NCBI GenBank assembly: GCA_036365455.1
Contig: JAWQUS010000027.1
Location: forward strand, 19,580,501-19,644,500
DNA length: 64,000 bases
From: Macrosoma leucophasiata
Lineage: Eukaryota > Arthropoda > Insecta > Lepidoptera > Hedylidae
Reading direction: 5' to 3'
Shown: piece after piece, positions 10,701 through 20,925 of the stretch
How the letters are laid out: each line of letters opens with the position of its first letter
Numbering within the stretch: position 1 is the first letter of the stretch
Position numbers and translations under genes: made by a program
The notes under the pieces: generated by a model
What the model saw: only the letters and a program-made list of their open reading frames with translations
What the model was told of the DNA's origin: nothing
The model's database searches: none

Positions 10701-11324
10701 AGTTATTTCCATCCTGTTCGACCGTGTGTCACGTGTCCCCATAATGTGCGTAACTCGGCGTTATTCCGCTGTGATCCCGCCGAAATGATTGCGTCTTTAT
10801 ATAAAATTATGTGTTTGTTTGACAATGTAATTTACTTCTTCCTGCCTTCGGGAAATGTTACGGTCTGGACTTGTTTATATTGCATTTGAATTTTTTGTTA
10901 CATGTTGATTAAACCTATTAAATATAACTTCGTTTCTCGGCAAGGATAACTAAGTATATTACATTATACGGTTCATCACTCATATTTTTGAACTGAAACT
11001 TTAATAGCAGCGCTGCGCTCTTTTTGTGACTTATAAAAAATTATAAACTTGCTTCAGGTCACGAGTCCTGATAGAAAATGCGTAAGATGGAGGGAGAGTG
11101 AGACCGCGGGTTCGGCGTAGGAGTAGAAGTATCCCTCTCTTTTTCTATTCATAATAAAATAATATTAGACAAAGATAGGTCGATCCTCGATCTTTTGTAT
11201 GTAATGGAGAGAAAGGGAGGGAGATAGCGATTGTCATGTTTGTGTTCAATAGCATATTTCAATAATATAGTAATTAACCGCATAAATGTATACCTAGTAA
11301 ATATATACTTAGTATATTGTATAG
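10701..11324. other. No recognised feature
   Basis: Mixed AT-rich sequence with no open frame longer than chance. A cacgtgtcccc E-box-like motif near 10730 is noted without support for a promoter. Confidence 0.4.
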
Positions 11325-11525
11325 TTTTGACGACCCGGTTAGAGACGAGCGTTAGATTCTTCGGTCGCGGGTTCGATCCCCGCACCGGTACAAATATTTG
11401 TATGGCCTACAGATATTTGTTTCGGGTCTGGGTGTTTGTGTATGTGTTGTGTGTGTACAACGGCACCCACGACACAGGTTTATACCTACTGTAAGGCTGT
11501 GACTGAGAGCGTATTTTGTTACTGT
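11325..11525 (+). mobile_element. T3 tRNA-derived SINE
   Basis: The tRNA-like head has cgacccggttagagacgagc and a clear B box (gggttcgatccccgcacc). The tail is diagnostic: acaaatatttgtatggccta, gtctgggtgtttgtgtatgt, gtacaacggcacccacgaca and caggtttatacctactgt. Related copies: 28105, 28420, 35645, 44872 and, inverted, 5845. Confidence 0.88.
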
Positions 11526-11756
11526 TATTATTTTTTATAAGTACTTCTATACTTTTAACACTTAAAGCAATTCGTGTAAAATTATTCCGTAATAATTCCA
11601 AAATATCAAAAATGCACAACGTTAATATTCAAGTTTTCACTTCTGCCATTGCTTGTTTCTTTTTTGTGTTTGTCTACCTAGTGAATTAATGTAAAATTAG
11701 CTCTTTTATTCTTTTGAACTCTCTCGTCTATCGATGTATATCGTATATATTCATAA

Positions 11757-12279
11757 CTAGCTGTGCCCACGACGTCGTCCGCGTGAGAATTTATGATTGT
11801 TCAATACCTAAATGGACAAAGTCGTGGGCGCAGCTATTATAAAAGTAGCCTAAAAAATGGTAATGCCCCTAAATGGTAGTGTTCAGCACTATCGTGTTCC
11901 GGTCAGGTGGTAATGTACGGCCCTATAATTTCCGGCACAGAGGCATTTGCATTTTGACCTTGGTCTTTGTGTGGGTGTCTATAGGCTGCAGTCATCACTT
12001 AACATCAATGTGAACTGCTTGTTTGCCACTTCAATTACATAAAAAAAAAGCCAAAGTTACTCCTTATTACATCAGCTATCTGCCAGTGAAAGTCCCGTCA
12101 AAATCGGTCCAGGCGTTCTTAAGATTAGCCCCGCCAAACAGACAGACAGACAGACGAAAATTGAAAAAAATGTTTTTTTGGTATATGTACCGTGTATAAA
12201 TACATATACATTAAGTAAAAAGCGGTTATTTTAATATTACAAACAGACACTCCAATTTTATTTATTTGTACATTATAGA
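11757..12279 (-). mobile_element. Helitron-like element hosting a Fam-A insertion
   Basis: Minus-strand Helitron-like copy. The CTAG 3' end is at 11757 (ctagctgtgcccacgac), the TCTATAA 5' end is near 12279, with gacagacagacaga and ttggagtgtctgttt (as complement) between. The flanking bases fit an A/T target. The body is interrupted between agtagcct and agttactcc by the Fam-A copy at 11857-12049, so the Helitron is older than that insertion. Confidence 0.85.
11857..12049 (+). mobile_element. Fam-A, 5' truncated, nested in a Helitron
   Basis: Starts inside the body (gcccctaaatggtagtgttc), has an internal deletion after cacagaggcat, and ends with a poly-A after ttacat. It splits the Helitron at 11757-12279. 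Confidence 0.9.
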
Positions 12280-12686
12280 TATGAAACTAAACAAGTCAGT
12301 CTTCAAAATATTATTCTTAAGTAATAAGAAGAAAGGATTTGAGTTGTTATAAAGTATTTTAGGTTGTAAATAAAAATGTTGTAAATGAATTTCAGGACTG
12401 ACCATTGCACTTGGCACTCATTTAGATTACACTTCTTTTTTGGAGTCGACAGCCAAGGCATATGGTATAATATTGAACTTGGTTCTCATTTCACATTTAT
12501 GTTTTTGATGGGATAATAATATACAGCATATTGACACAGTATAGATACAAACAGTATGGAAACTAAGCCCATTTTATAAAATATTTACCTACACTCCATT
12601 GAAACAATAGGGATGTCACTATATTTTTAAATAATGGTGTTCTTATTTTAGCATTTACTTTCCTTTAATCAATCGTATCGTACAGA
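12280..12686. other. No recognised feature
   Basis: AT-rich, no open frame and no repeat recognised. Confidence 0.4.
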
Positions 12687-13035
12687 AGCGCGCATGGCCC
12701 GGTTGGTGTAGATCATAAGCGATCTACTCGGTTAAGCACTACGGGCGCGGTTGGGTAGTGAGATGGGTGACCGCTAGTGGCAAATTAAATGCGCGTTTCT
12801 GTGCTTCGGAGGGCACGTTAAGCCGTCTATCCCGGTTGCTATTGATAGATAGCAGTTGTTAAACCTTGTCGGAGGCCTTATGGGCAGTATGAAAACATCC
12901 GACAGCAGGTTGGCCACTAATCCCCAACACCTCCACCAATCCGCATTGAAGCAGCGTGGTGGAGTAAGCTCCAGGCCTCCCCCCCAAAAAGGGGAGAGAC
13001 TCGTGCCCAGCAGTGAAACGTATTTTTGTTATTAT
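12687..13035 (+). mobile_element. S5 SINE (5S rRNA-like head, RTE-like tail)
   Basis: The head contains ttaagcactacgggcgcgg followed by gagatgggtgaccg, matching the spacing and sequence of the 5S rRNA internal promoter (A box/IE around AGCA..CGGGCGCGGT, C box GATGGGTGACC). The body has cggttgctattgatagatag and ccttgtcggaggcc. The 3' end, cagcgtggtggagtaagctc, gactcgtgcccagcagtg, then att repeats, is of the RTE LINE type. The composite fits a SINE3-like retroposon mobilised by an RTE LINE. It is far too diverged to be a 5S gene. Confidence 0.85.
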
Positions 13036-13554
13036 TGTACGAGCTATGCCTCGTCCATGCTCTATTTACCTTTGTACCTCATTATATTATTATTTAGAAT
13101 AAGTCATCAATTTGCACCGATGGCCTATAATTCATACAACCAAATCGACAGTTCGCATTTCACCGCCGCGTCGCGTACTCATTTTCATTCACTTCACTTA
13201 ATTTAGCATTTAATTTCACTTTATTACTAATTTTATTTTAAACCTTTTTCACTTTCAACTAGCATTTCACTGAAACCAACCCTAGGTCCGTACATATTGG
13301 TTTTACAATTATAATCAATCGTATTGGGATGTTGACAATTTTTTTATTGGTTACCCTGTAATAGTATTGGATAAATAAATACTATGTGTCTTTGAAACAT
13401 ATAGTCAATATGTACTTAAAAGTTGTTAAGATCTAACGATTCAAAATGTTGCGAATAGTGAAATGACTCAAAACGGCCTATATAAAATTGCAGCACGTTA
13501 TGACGTCACACCGCGGTACAACAGTTTACAAATAATAATATGTATTTTATTTTT
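13036..13554. other. Unassigned; one CRE-like palindrome
   Basis: Nothing coding. The octamer tgacgtca at 13501-13508 is followed by caccgcggtac, but no transcript structure supports a promoter. Confidence 0.35.
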
Positions 13555-13695
13555 AAAGAAAAATGGAAAGAAAAATTTGACATCAGGCGAGGCTCGAACT
13601 CGCGACCTACTGGGAATCTAGTCCAGCCGCTCTTCCAATTGAGCTACTGAAGCCCTGCCCGATTTGTCAAATTTTTCCTTCACATCTATTGCATT
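13555..13695 (-). mobile_element. T1 tRNA-derived SINE
   Basis: On the minus strand: gcaatgcaatagatgtgaag leader, then a tRNA-like sequence with A box (tagctcaattggaagagcgg), cgcgagttcgagcctcgc (B box), and the tail tcaaatttttctttcc. In other copies acttcag/ctgaagt can pair as an acceptor stem. Ordinary orientation throughout, unlike the rearranged copies at 1044, 13803 and 48409. Confidence 0.88.
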
Positions 13696-13802
13696 GCTTT
13701 ATGGTAGCAGTAGCGCCATCTATTACCAACTATGCTAGTTAGGCAACCGATTTAATAGACTTTTCAGTTTAATGAATATCGTAAAGAAGTCGCTTTTACC
13801 CT

Positions 13803-14095
13803 TAATAATTGTTTTTATATTATTTCGCATTAACACATGCTTGTGAAATATATTTTATTTTTAAAGAAAAATGGAAAGAAAAATTTGACTTCAGGCGAGA
13901 CTCGAACTCGCGACCTACTGGGAATCTAGTCCAGCCGCTCTTCCAATTGAGCTACTGAAGCCCTGCCCGATTTGTCAAATCTTTGAAAGATTTCGCGAGT
14001 TCGAGCCTCGCCTGAAGTCAAATTTTTCTTTCCATTTTTCTTGCGAAATAAAATATATTTCACAATCACGTGTTAATGCGAAATAATATAAAACA
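13803..14095. mobile_element. T1 SINE in foldback (3'-to-3' inverted) arrangement
   Basis: A minus-strand T1 copy (3' end ttatattatttcgcattaac at 13814, head to ~13980) runs straight into a plus-strand T1 3' half (ttcgcgagttcgagcctcgc at ~13990) that ends in gcgaaataatataaaacaat. The two 3' ends therefore face outwards and the block is a large imperfect palindrome. The join lacks most of the second head. Confidence 0.85.
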
Positions 14096-14730
14096 ATTAA
14101 TAATATGTATATAATCTTATGGAGTTGATTAATCCCAGCGAGAGTAACTATGTTAGTATTCACTCATTTATTCTTGTTCTTATTTAATATTTTTACATAC
14201 ATAAGTAGTTATAAAACAAACAAACAGACCTATAAGATATTAAAAAATAGTGCGCCGCCGGCAGCGGTAACAGGGTCTAAGCTATCGGTGGTTAGGGTCA
14301 CAGAGACAAGAACCTCCTCACTATACGTGCCGTGCCGAGGAGTACCGCCTTCTGTATTAGACCCATGATCTTATTATAATTATAGTTTTAAGTACGAAAA
14401 ACAGTTGAATATTGATATAACTTGTAGATCTTTGTTTTTAACCATTACATAAAAAATACTTTATTCTTCATAAATATTTTAACAAATTATAATTCCTACT
14501 GCTACTATGAATTCGGTCTTAAAAATAACAAACTGAGTGCTAATTACTTGGGTGATTTTTATAGTTCTTACGACAGTACAATCTTAATAAATAGCTGATA
14601 AATAGCCGCTCGTGGCATCTTTAAAACACTCGTGGAAACAAAAACAAATCGCAACGTGACCGCTCGTCTCGACGCGACAGTCCGCGACACTCGCTACTGT
14701 AGCACTGCGAGAACCGCTTAGAGGCCTCGT
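14096..14730. other. No recognised feature
   Basis: Includes a GC-richer piece (gccgccggcagcggtaacag near 14253) of unknown origin. No open frame is persuasive. Confidence 0.35.
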
Positions 14731-14810
14731 AGATGCGCATGTTTGTGTGAGTGTACCGTTTTGAACGATTTGTTCGTAGTTTCCGTACTGTTCATATGTG
14801 TACTGTGATA
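14731..14810. mobile_element. Half copy of the 46628 hairpin MITE
   Basis: Shares gatgcgcatgtttgtgtgag, a tgtaccgttt loop segment and the arm cgtagtttc.tactgttcatatntgtactgtg with 46670-46746. The opposite arm is absent. Confidence 0.7.
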
Positions 14811-14813
14811 TTG

Positions 14814-15165
14814 ACGCGCGCATGGCCCGGCGGCTGGTGTAGACCCTAAGCGATCTACTCGGTTAAGCACTACGGGCGCGGTCGGGTAGTGTGATGGGTG
14901 ACAAATTAAATGCGCGTTTCCGTGCTTCGGAGGGCACGCTAAGTCGTTGGTCCCGGTTGCTATCGATAGATAGCAGTCGTTAAACCTTGTCGGAGGCCGT
15001 ATGGGTGGTTTGAAAACATCCGACAGCGGTTTGGCCACTAACCCACCCACCTCCACCAATCCGCATTGGAGCAGCGTGATGGAGTAAGCTCCAGGCCTCC
15101 CTCCAAAAAGGGTAGAGACTCGCGCCAAGCAGTGGGACGTATAATGTGTTGCCTTTATAATAATA
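14814..15165 (+). mobile_element. S5 SINE, second copy
   Basis: Begins gcgcgcatggcccggcggct, carries ttaagcactacgggcgcgg and gtgatgggtgac (5S-like boxes), then ggttgctatcgatagatagc, aaacatccgacagcgg, and the RTE-like tail ending in gcagtgggacgtataatgtg. One short deletion follows the C-box-like segment relative to the copy at 12687. No clear target duplication. Confidence 0.85.
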
Positions 15166-15605
15166 TACAGAAGATATGCGTCTAAGGGACAATGTGTTCG
15201 CTTTGCGAAAAGTCCTTTGTTAATAAATTGATAAAAAAAAACATCAGAAAACTATATATCAGACCAAAAGTATATATAATACTTTTGGTGTGAGACATCA
15301 CATTACATAAATAATAAAAAGGTATGTCACCCAGTACTCCCTAGAGAATGGAAATAAAACTTTATTCATTTTCTCAGTAGAACTAGGATTTGTCAATCCA
15401 TCTGAAAGTTCTGTATAATCCCCATTTATTCGAAGATGGATGTTGACACACGACATTGATAGCCTAGTAAAAATAGCGATTGCCTATTGAAACAGATGGG
15501 ACAACATCTCGCAAATTACGAGTACAATCGATAATTCAGACATCATGTTTGTTTGTGACAGAATTCTAAAGTAATTGTTATGTATATGTAAGCTGTAACT
15601 AATAC

Positions 15606-15710
15606 TACAAGCCTGTATTTCTTAAAAGGGAAGGCAGAGGTAAATGAATTCATTCAAGTGTACATGCAAACATCCGCGACTCGTCGATTACGTGTGAGTC
15701 AAGCAATGTT
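15606..15710 (-). mobile_element. T4 SINE 3' fragment
   Basis: Sequence equivalent to the T4 3' end: caagcctgtatttcttaaaa, aggcagaggtaaatg, cattcaagtgtacatgcaaa and cgcgactcgtcgattacg. Truncated before the head. Confidence 0.65.
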
Positions 15711-15832
15711 TAAGTAAACTATTAAAATATGGGAGTTAGTCCGCAATGAGCTACATTCATTCAAATAATATGAAAATACTGTGAATCAAAAAATCTAATT
15801 TTACATAGATCCTTACACTTACCAACTACTAG

Positions 15833-15912
15833 AAATTAAAGAAAAAGACGGAAAGAAAAATTTTACTTCGGGCAGGAATCGAACCTGCGACCTCAGGATA
15901 ACCAGTCAATTT
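15833..15912 (-). mobile_element. T2 SINE, head truncated
   Basis: Has ttaaagaaaaagacggaaag, cttcgggcaggaatcgaacc and tgcgacctcaggataaccag, then stops where the anticodon-arm region would begin. Confidence 0.75.
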
Positions 15913-15996
15913 CTAAAGTTCACTCCAATGTGTTACAGCGAAAAATAAATACTACAATTACCAACTACTGTTGATAAAACATAATATTATAATATA

Positions 15997-16181
15997 CTAG
16001 CGGCCCGCCCCGGCTTCGCCCGCGCTGCTCTGCTCCTATTAGTCATAGCGTAATGTAAGCTATCCTATCTCTCAAGTTGGATCGAACTGCACATGGTGTG
16101 CGAATTTTATTATAATCGGTTAAGTGGTTTAGGAGTCCATTGAGGACAAACATTGTGACACGAGATTTATATATATTAAGA
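15997..16181 (-). mobile_element. Short Helitron-like element (185 bp)
   Basis: On the minus strand it begins TCTTAATATATATAAATCTC after an A and ends CGGGGCGGGCCGCTAG before a T, so the insertion lies between A and T as expected for a Helitron. A GGGCGAAGCC segment forms part of a GC-rich 3' hairpin. It abuts the left arm of the large inverted repeat at 16198. Confidence 0.8.
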
Positions 16182-16197
16182 TATAACGACATACGAG

Positions 16198-16512
16198 CTT
16201 AAACGGTAACATTAAAGACATATTTACACATTTACTGCTAGACTTTAACCACGACCGCCACGAATACGTAGCAATTAAAATCTAGCAACATAAATTATAA
16301 AGGAATACGCTGTCTCTAGAAATAATGTTAATTAGTACGACGACAGTGAAAATAACCCGGGATCGATACGCCTGGGTAACGATGGGGCCCGACAGTGGCT
16401 TTGTTCTTGTTATTTCATTAATTCACCCACGTGGTACCTTTTTATTATATTTCGTTTGTGAGTTATTTACGGCCACATAAAATGGGTGAATTTGAATAAT
16501 TAGATTGCGGGA
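16198..16512 (+). repeat. Left arm of a ~320-bp inverted repeat
   Basis: Starts cttaaacggtaacattaaag and includes ttaattagtacgacgacagt, gataccc-type sequence, gggtaacgatggggcc and cgtttgtgagttatttac. Its reverse complement recurs at 18272-18600; a central run of about 50 bp appears identical. The intervening 1.76 kb contains other repeats only. It may be one foldback transposon or two opposed copies. Confidence 0.85.
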
Positions 16513-16535
16513 TAATTGATACTGACATTTACAAA

Positions 16536-17070
16536 CCGGTCAAGTGCATGTCGGACCACGCGCAGTGTAGGGTTCCGTAGTTTCTTGGTTTGATTAATGT
16601 AATGAAAAAATGTATAGATATTTTCTATGGAGTTGTTCAAAAATTTCGGTATTATATTTGGTCAACTATAACTCGCAAACGTGTAAAGCCAGCGTAGGTG
16701 TGATAGTTTTTTCTTTTAATTTCGTTATTTATGTAGCTACTATTGTCGTAACATTTGATTTTCTAACAACCACCGAAGTCACGAACAGTTTACTAAATCC
16801 AAAAATGATGTTAGCATACCCCTCACATTTTTAAAAGACCTATTCAACGACATCCCAAACTATATAGAAAACGAAAATAGGTACCCTAAATAATTTTATT
16901 TTTCATAGTTCTATTCTATCACTTTGTTGGCGTAAGTAAGACTTGTGCTAAATTTTAAGTCTCTAGTACCAATAGTTTTTGCGCTAAGCCGCGGACGGAC
17001 AGGCAGGCAGACAGACAGACAGAGGGACATAGCGAAACTATAAGGATTCCTTGTTTACTACGGAACCCAA
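16536..17070. mobile_element. G element (agggttccgta ... tacggaaccc ends)
   Basis: Begins ggtcaagtgcatgtcggacc, agtgtagggttccgtag and ends ccttgtttactacggaaccc; the two ends contain an 11-bp inverted match. The body has tcactttgttggcgtaagta, gtctctagtaccaatag and gacagacagacaga. The same element with insertions lies at 48347-49437. No intact ORF. Probably a non-autonomous DNA transposon; such repeats are widespread in Lepidoptera (from memory). Confidence 0.75.
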
Positions 17071-17139
17071 TAAAGCCTTATCTAGATTTTGTAACGAAAG
17101 TGGCAGACTAGCTTACAGTTGACATGGATAGTAAGAATG

Positions 17140-17480
17140 CATGTATGTCTTCAAGCCCCGTCTCTTACGGTGTAGGCAGGGAACGTGGAGAAAATTGGCT
17201 CCATTATAACTTTATACTTTTCCGTTAACAATTTGTGTCTCAGGAGTGGTAACACATCTGCATTTTGGCCTCTAGTTTTTGTGTCTAGGCTGCAGTCATC
17301 ACTAAAATCAATGTGGACAGCATGCTTATTTGCGGCTTTTCTCACATTAAAAAACTCGTTCCTCACACACCTCCCATGCCCCTTTTTCATTCATGACTGT
17401 CTAAATACATGCACGCCAGTTCCAAAGTGTCTTAGCCCTACTTTCACACAGCATTTGCTTCATCACATAAGTTAAGTGGA
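17140..17480 (+). repeat. Repeat D, split by Fam-A
   Basis: atgtatgtcttcaagccccg and ggtgtaggcagggaacgtgg open a repeat D copy; the continuation tttcattcatgactgtctaa, acatgcacgccagttccaaa follows at 17385. The block between is the Fam-A copy at 17233-17354. Other D copies are at 33680 and 56437. Confidence 0.6.
17233..17354 (+). mobile_element. Fam-A 3' fragment nested in repeat D
   Basis: Starts at caggagtggtaacacatctg and ends gcatgcttatttgcggcttt then cattaaaaaa. Diverged. Confidence 0.75.
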
Positions 17481-17493
17481 GCAGTCTGGTATG

Positions 17494-17784
17494 TTTTTTT
17501 TATGTCATAAAAGTGGCAAACAAGCATACAGTTCACATTGATGTCAAGTGATGACTGCCGCTTATAGACACCCACACAATGACTAAAGGTGAAAATGCAG
17601 ATGCGTTGCCACTCCTGAGGCCTAACGCCTAAGGGTTATACCTTTGTGCCGGAAATTACAGGGCCGTACATTACCACCTGACCGGAACGCGATAGTGCCG
17701 AACGCTACCATTTATCGGCAAGTATTAGGCAATGCGGTGCAACCTACGCCAGCGAGCTCCATCACTGGAGCTCTACCACCAGTA
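17494..17784 (-). mobile_element. Fam-A, full length
   Basis: Minus orientation from the tail complement ttttttttatgtcataaaag to the 5' end ctctaccaccagta. The gagctcc/ggagctc stem of the 5' hairpin is preserved as ggagctc/gagctcc. One small duplication lies near 17610-17630 (aggcctaacgcctaag). Confidence 0.93.
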
Positions 17785-17849
17785 AAAGTGAATGGTAATA
17801 CTACAAGTTGTAGACATCTATACAAAAATCAATTATCCTAATGCTGGTA

Positions 17850-18105
17850 GCTGGCATCAGGACATGTCGATTCCACGACCCACCAGTGGAAGAATTTTCG
17901 TCTACTGGTGATGATAAATGCAGTCTGTTAATCTAATAGTTGCGGTCAAACCATTCCAATGGGGTGGTAGTAAGTGCAATAACGCAAAATGGGCAGAAGC
18001 GTCCTACGATAAAACTACCGCCACTGCGATCTCCAATCCGCATGCCAAGCGTGGGGATTATGGCATAGCCCCCTTATGGGGGACTTTGGTCCAGCGGTGG
18101 CTAAC
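17850..18105 (+). mobile_element. Fam-B element
   Basis: Block order: ccaccagtggaagaattttc, ctactggtgatga, gcggtcaaaccattccaatg, ggtggtagtaagtgcaataa, aaaactaccgccactgcgat, ccgcatgccaagcgtggg and ggactttggtccagc. The final part resembles the ggacgtctt..gctgatgatgag end of other copies. No ORF or pol III boxes recognised. Confidence 0.78.
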
Positions 18106-18117
18106 TTTCGGCTGATT

Positions 18118-18240
18118 AGATGTTGATGAATGCCGATGTATTGCCACTCAACCTTTTTTGCCCCTTTAATAAAACTTATGGGGCCACTTACCATTTTACC
18201 TGAACACGATATTGCAAAACATCCGAACTTTTGTAACAAA
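18118..18240 (-). mobile_element. Fam-A relic, highly degenerate
   Basis: Scattered matches to the minus-strand Fam-A body: gatgtattgccactcaacc, tggggccacttaccatttta and cctgaacacgatattgc. Very old. Confidence 0.5.
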
Positions 18241-18271
18241 CGCTTTTCAAAATTAAATGTTAGTATATCTT

Positions 18272-18600
18272 AACCCGCAATTCAAATAAGCAAGTTCTCC
18301 CGTTTTAGGTGGTTGGCGCGTAAATAACTCACAAACGAAATATAATAAAAAGGTAACATAGAATGTGGGTGAAATAGAATAAATGAAATAACAAGAACAA
18401 AGCCATTGTCTGGCCCCATCGTTACCCAAGCGTATCGATCCCGGGTTATTTTCACTGTCGTCGTACTAATTAACATTATTTCTAGAGACAGCGTATCGTT
18501 TTATAATTAATGTTGCCAGGTTTTAATTTCAATGTATTTGTGGCGGTCGTGGTCTTGCAATAAATGTGTAAATATGTATTTAATGTTAACGTTTAAACGC
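18272..18600 (-). repeat. Right arm of the ~320-bp inverted repeat
   Basis: Reverse complement of 16198-16512: taaataactcacaaacgaaa, ccccatcgttaccc, gatcccgggttattttcact and taatgttaacgtttaaac. Differences from the left arm are scattered substitutions and small indels. Confidence 0.85.
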
Positions 18601-19465
18601 GTTTAACCTTAAAATGCTGTTGATAAAACCTAATATAAGTTTTCCAATGGCAGTTGATGATATTTTTTTTATTATTTTGGTAAGTCTTAGGGTTTGCAGA
18701 TTGAAGTTGGTATTACTATTATTTTTCTATTTTTGTAGTTATGCTTATCAAGAACTAAGTATTTTACCTTTGCGACGGCAAATGGGGACTATAATATGTA
18801 AATGCGTTGCCACCAAAACTGGTTATGTTTCAAATTCACTTAATTTCGTCACATTTAAATTACACTCACATTATATACTTTTATCAAACAACATGCTGTA
18901 TACACACAAGTCAGGTAATCATGAAAAAAAAAAGTGAAATTTTATTAATATGATTTTAATTTACTATGACCTATCTGTTTTTATTTTATATTAACCGTTG
19001 TATCTATTTTTAAATTTTATTTTTAATGACTTCACTTATATAGGTATCTAAAAATATTTAGAACTATCCAAAATAAAAACATTTTCTTTATTTTTTTCTC
19101 GTATTATATTATTAAGAAAATCTGTTAACAATATAGTCCCATTTCCTCAACAGTTCATAAAACTTTGCCATATTTCGATATAAACGAAGTTTGTTAGTCA
19201 TCCCTATGATTTTGAAATATTATAATTTTTAGAATTAGAACGCAACGTCCCACTTCGTCTGCCTTCAAGCAGTTGACAGAACGAATTGTATGCAATAAAT
19301 TGAACATTCTCAGTCTGTAGGAAGGCTGATTGGTCTAGGCTGATTGGTCTGTGATGTAACATAATGGCGAGCGCGAGCACTCCGTCGAACCTGAGCGTTC
19401 CTTACGATTTTTTTTCTACGCAACCTTTAAAATCATACAATTTTATTTAATATACCTAAACTAGG
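18601..19465. other. AT-rich, no recognised feature
   Basis: Short open frames only; T- and A-rich runs near 18660-18740 and 19080. A tandem 11-bp echo, gctgattggtct, occurs at 19326 and 19339. Confidence 0.4.
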
Positions 19466-19626
19466 CTCTGTAATTTCCGGCACAGAGGCATCACACCTTA
19501 GGCCTCAGGAGTGGCAACGCATTTGCATTTTGACCTTGGTCTTTCTGTGGGTGTCTTTAGGCTACAGTCATCACTTAACATCAATGTGAACTGCATGCTT
19601 CTTTGCCACTTCCATAACATAAAAAA
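19466..19626 (+). mobile_element. Fam-A, 5' truncated
   Basis: Starts ctctgtaatttccggcacag and continues through cttaggcctcaggagtggca to the tail gccacttccataacataaaa. Poly-A is short. Confidence 0.9.
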
Positions 19627-20515
19627 GGCAAAGGATTGCATATATTTTTTTTTCTCAAAATTTTAAACTGATTTATTTTTAACATTTTTCTTAATTTTTT
19701 TTTTTATTTCTTAATAATGTTATTTTTTTTTTAATTATTCAAGAATGGTTTTGAGATCCTCATTTCTCGAACCCTTAAAATAGTTTATCCTAGTCGATTA
19801 ATATCTGCGTGATGTTACGTCACGACCCAAATGACCTTCGATCGAGACTTTAAAATGCCCGATGAATGGCATCCAACTAGGCCTTACGACTACCGCAATA
19901 AATATTTTAGCCCAGTAGTAGTGGCCTGGTACTATTAATTTACCGGTTCTCTCACGAGTTACCGTAGTTTAGGTCCTTTTTATTATTTATTGTGGTTAAA
20001 GCAATGTACCTATACGAGTAAAATAAATACAGAAACAGCATCCGGTCCATGCAAAAAAAAGACGGCCAACAGAATTTTCTTTAATTTATAGGCAAAGACT
20101 TGCATATGATTATTTTTTTCAAAATTTTAGGCCCACATATTTTGAAAATAGAATGAAGCAGCAGTAATTTAAAAAAAAAAAAATTTAATTCTTAAATATT
20201 TTCAAACATTTTTTTTTTTTCAATTTATAAAAAAATATTCTTGAGATCCTCACTTCTCGAACCCTTAAAATAGTCTATCCTAGTCGATGAATATCGGCGT
20301 GATGTTACGTCACGATCCAATTGACCTTCGGTCGAGACTTTAAAATGTTCGATGAATGGCATCCAACTAAGGCTTTACGACTACCGCAATAAATATTTTA
20401 GTCCAGTAGTAGTCGCCTGGTACCATTAAGTTACTCTGACAAGTTTCCGTACTTTAGGTCTTTTTTATTATTTGTTGTGGTAAAGGCTATTGTTACGCTA
20501 TTTTTACACGGGCGT
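19627..20515. repeat. Two-copy tandem duplication, ~465-490 bp
   Basis: Copy 1 (19627-20090) and copy 2 (20091-~20515) both open with ggcaaag..ttgcatat, then an AT-rich tract, gagatcctca (19753 and 20243), tcgaacccttaaaatagt, gatgttacgtcacga, gatgaatggcatccaact and tacgactaccgcaataaata. Spacing is 464 bp at the start and 490 bp after the T/A tract, so homopolymer growth explains the difference. Copy 1 begins exactly where the Fam-A at 19466-19626 ends. No coding frame is shared. Confidence 0.85.
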
Positions 20516-20561
20516 TCGGATTTTAGGGTTCCTTACGAAAAGGGTAAAAACAGAACCCTAG

Positions 20562-20830
20562 TACTCATCACTCCAGCCGAAAGACGTCCACTGCTGGACA
20601 ATGCCTTCCTCAAAGACGCCCACAATAGAAAAGCGTCATTAACTAAGGGAGAATATGCCATAATCGCCAGGCTTGGCAGACGGATTGGCGATCGCAGTGA
20701 TGGTAGTTTTATTGCGGGACGCTGCTGCCCATCCCGCGTTGTTATTTTTACTGCTGCCCGTCCTATTGTAATGGTTTGACTGCCATTGCTCGGTTTACTG
20801 ACTGCACTAGCGGAAGAATTCTCCTCAACT
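20562..20830 (-). mobile_element. Fam-B element, best-preserved copy
   Basis: Minus orientation: gaagaattctcctcaac, gtaaaccgagcaatggcagt, aacgcgggatgggcagcagc, aataaaactaccatcactgc, gcgatcgccaatccg, and the 3' end ttgtccagcagtggacgtct then cggctggagtgatgag. The gtccagcagtggacg plus gatga-type end suggests LINE-driven mobility; this is inferred. Confidence 0.78.
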
Positions 20831-20925
20831 ACAACGCCTTTGTTGACCCTATTACTACGACTCCGCTATCCGTCTGTCCATTTGTCCGTCCGCCTGTTCG
20901 TACGTCTGTTTGTCCGTCTGATCGT

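Noticed and set aside
12687..12800. Possible 5S rRNA gene
   Set aside because: Only the internal promoter words match; the rest of the 5S sequence is absent and the unit ends in an RTE-like tail.
14584..15128. Minus-strand frames of 79-136 codons
   Set aside because: They lie across an S5 SINE and a MITE fragment and reflect the GC-rich SINE body rather than a gene.
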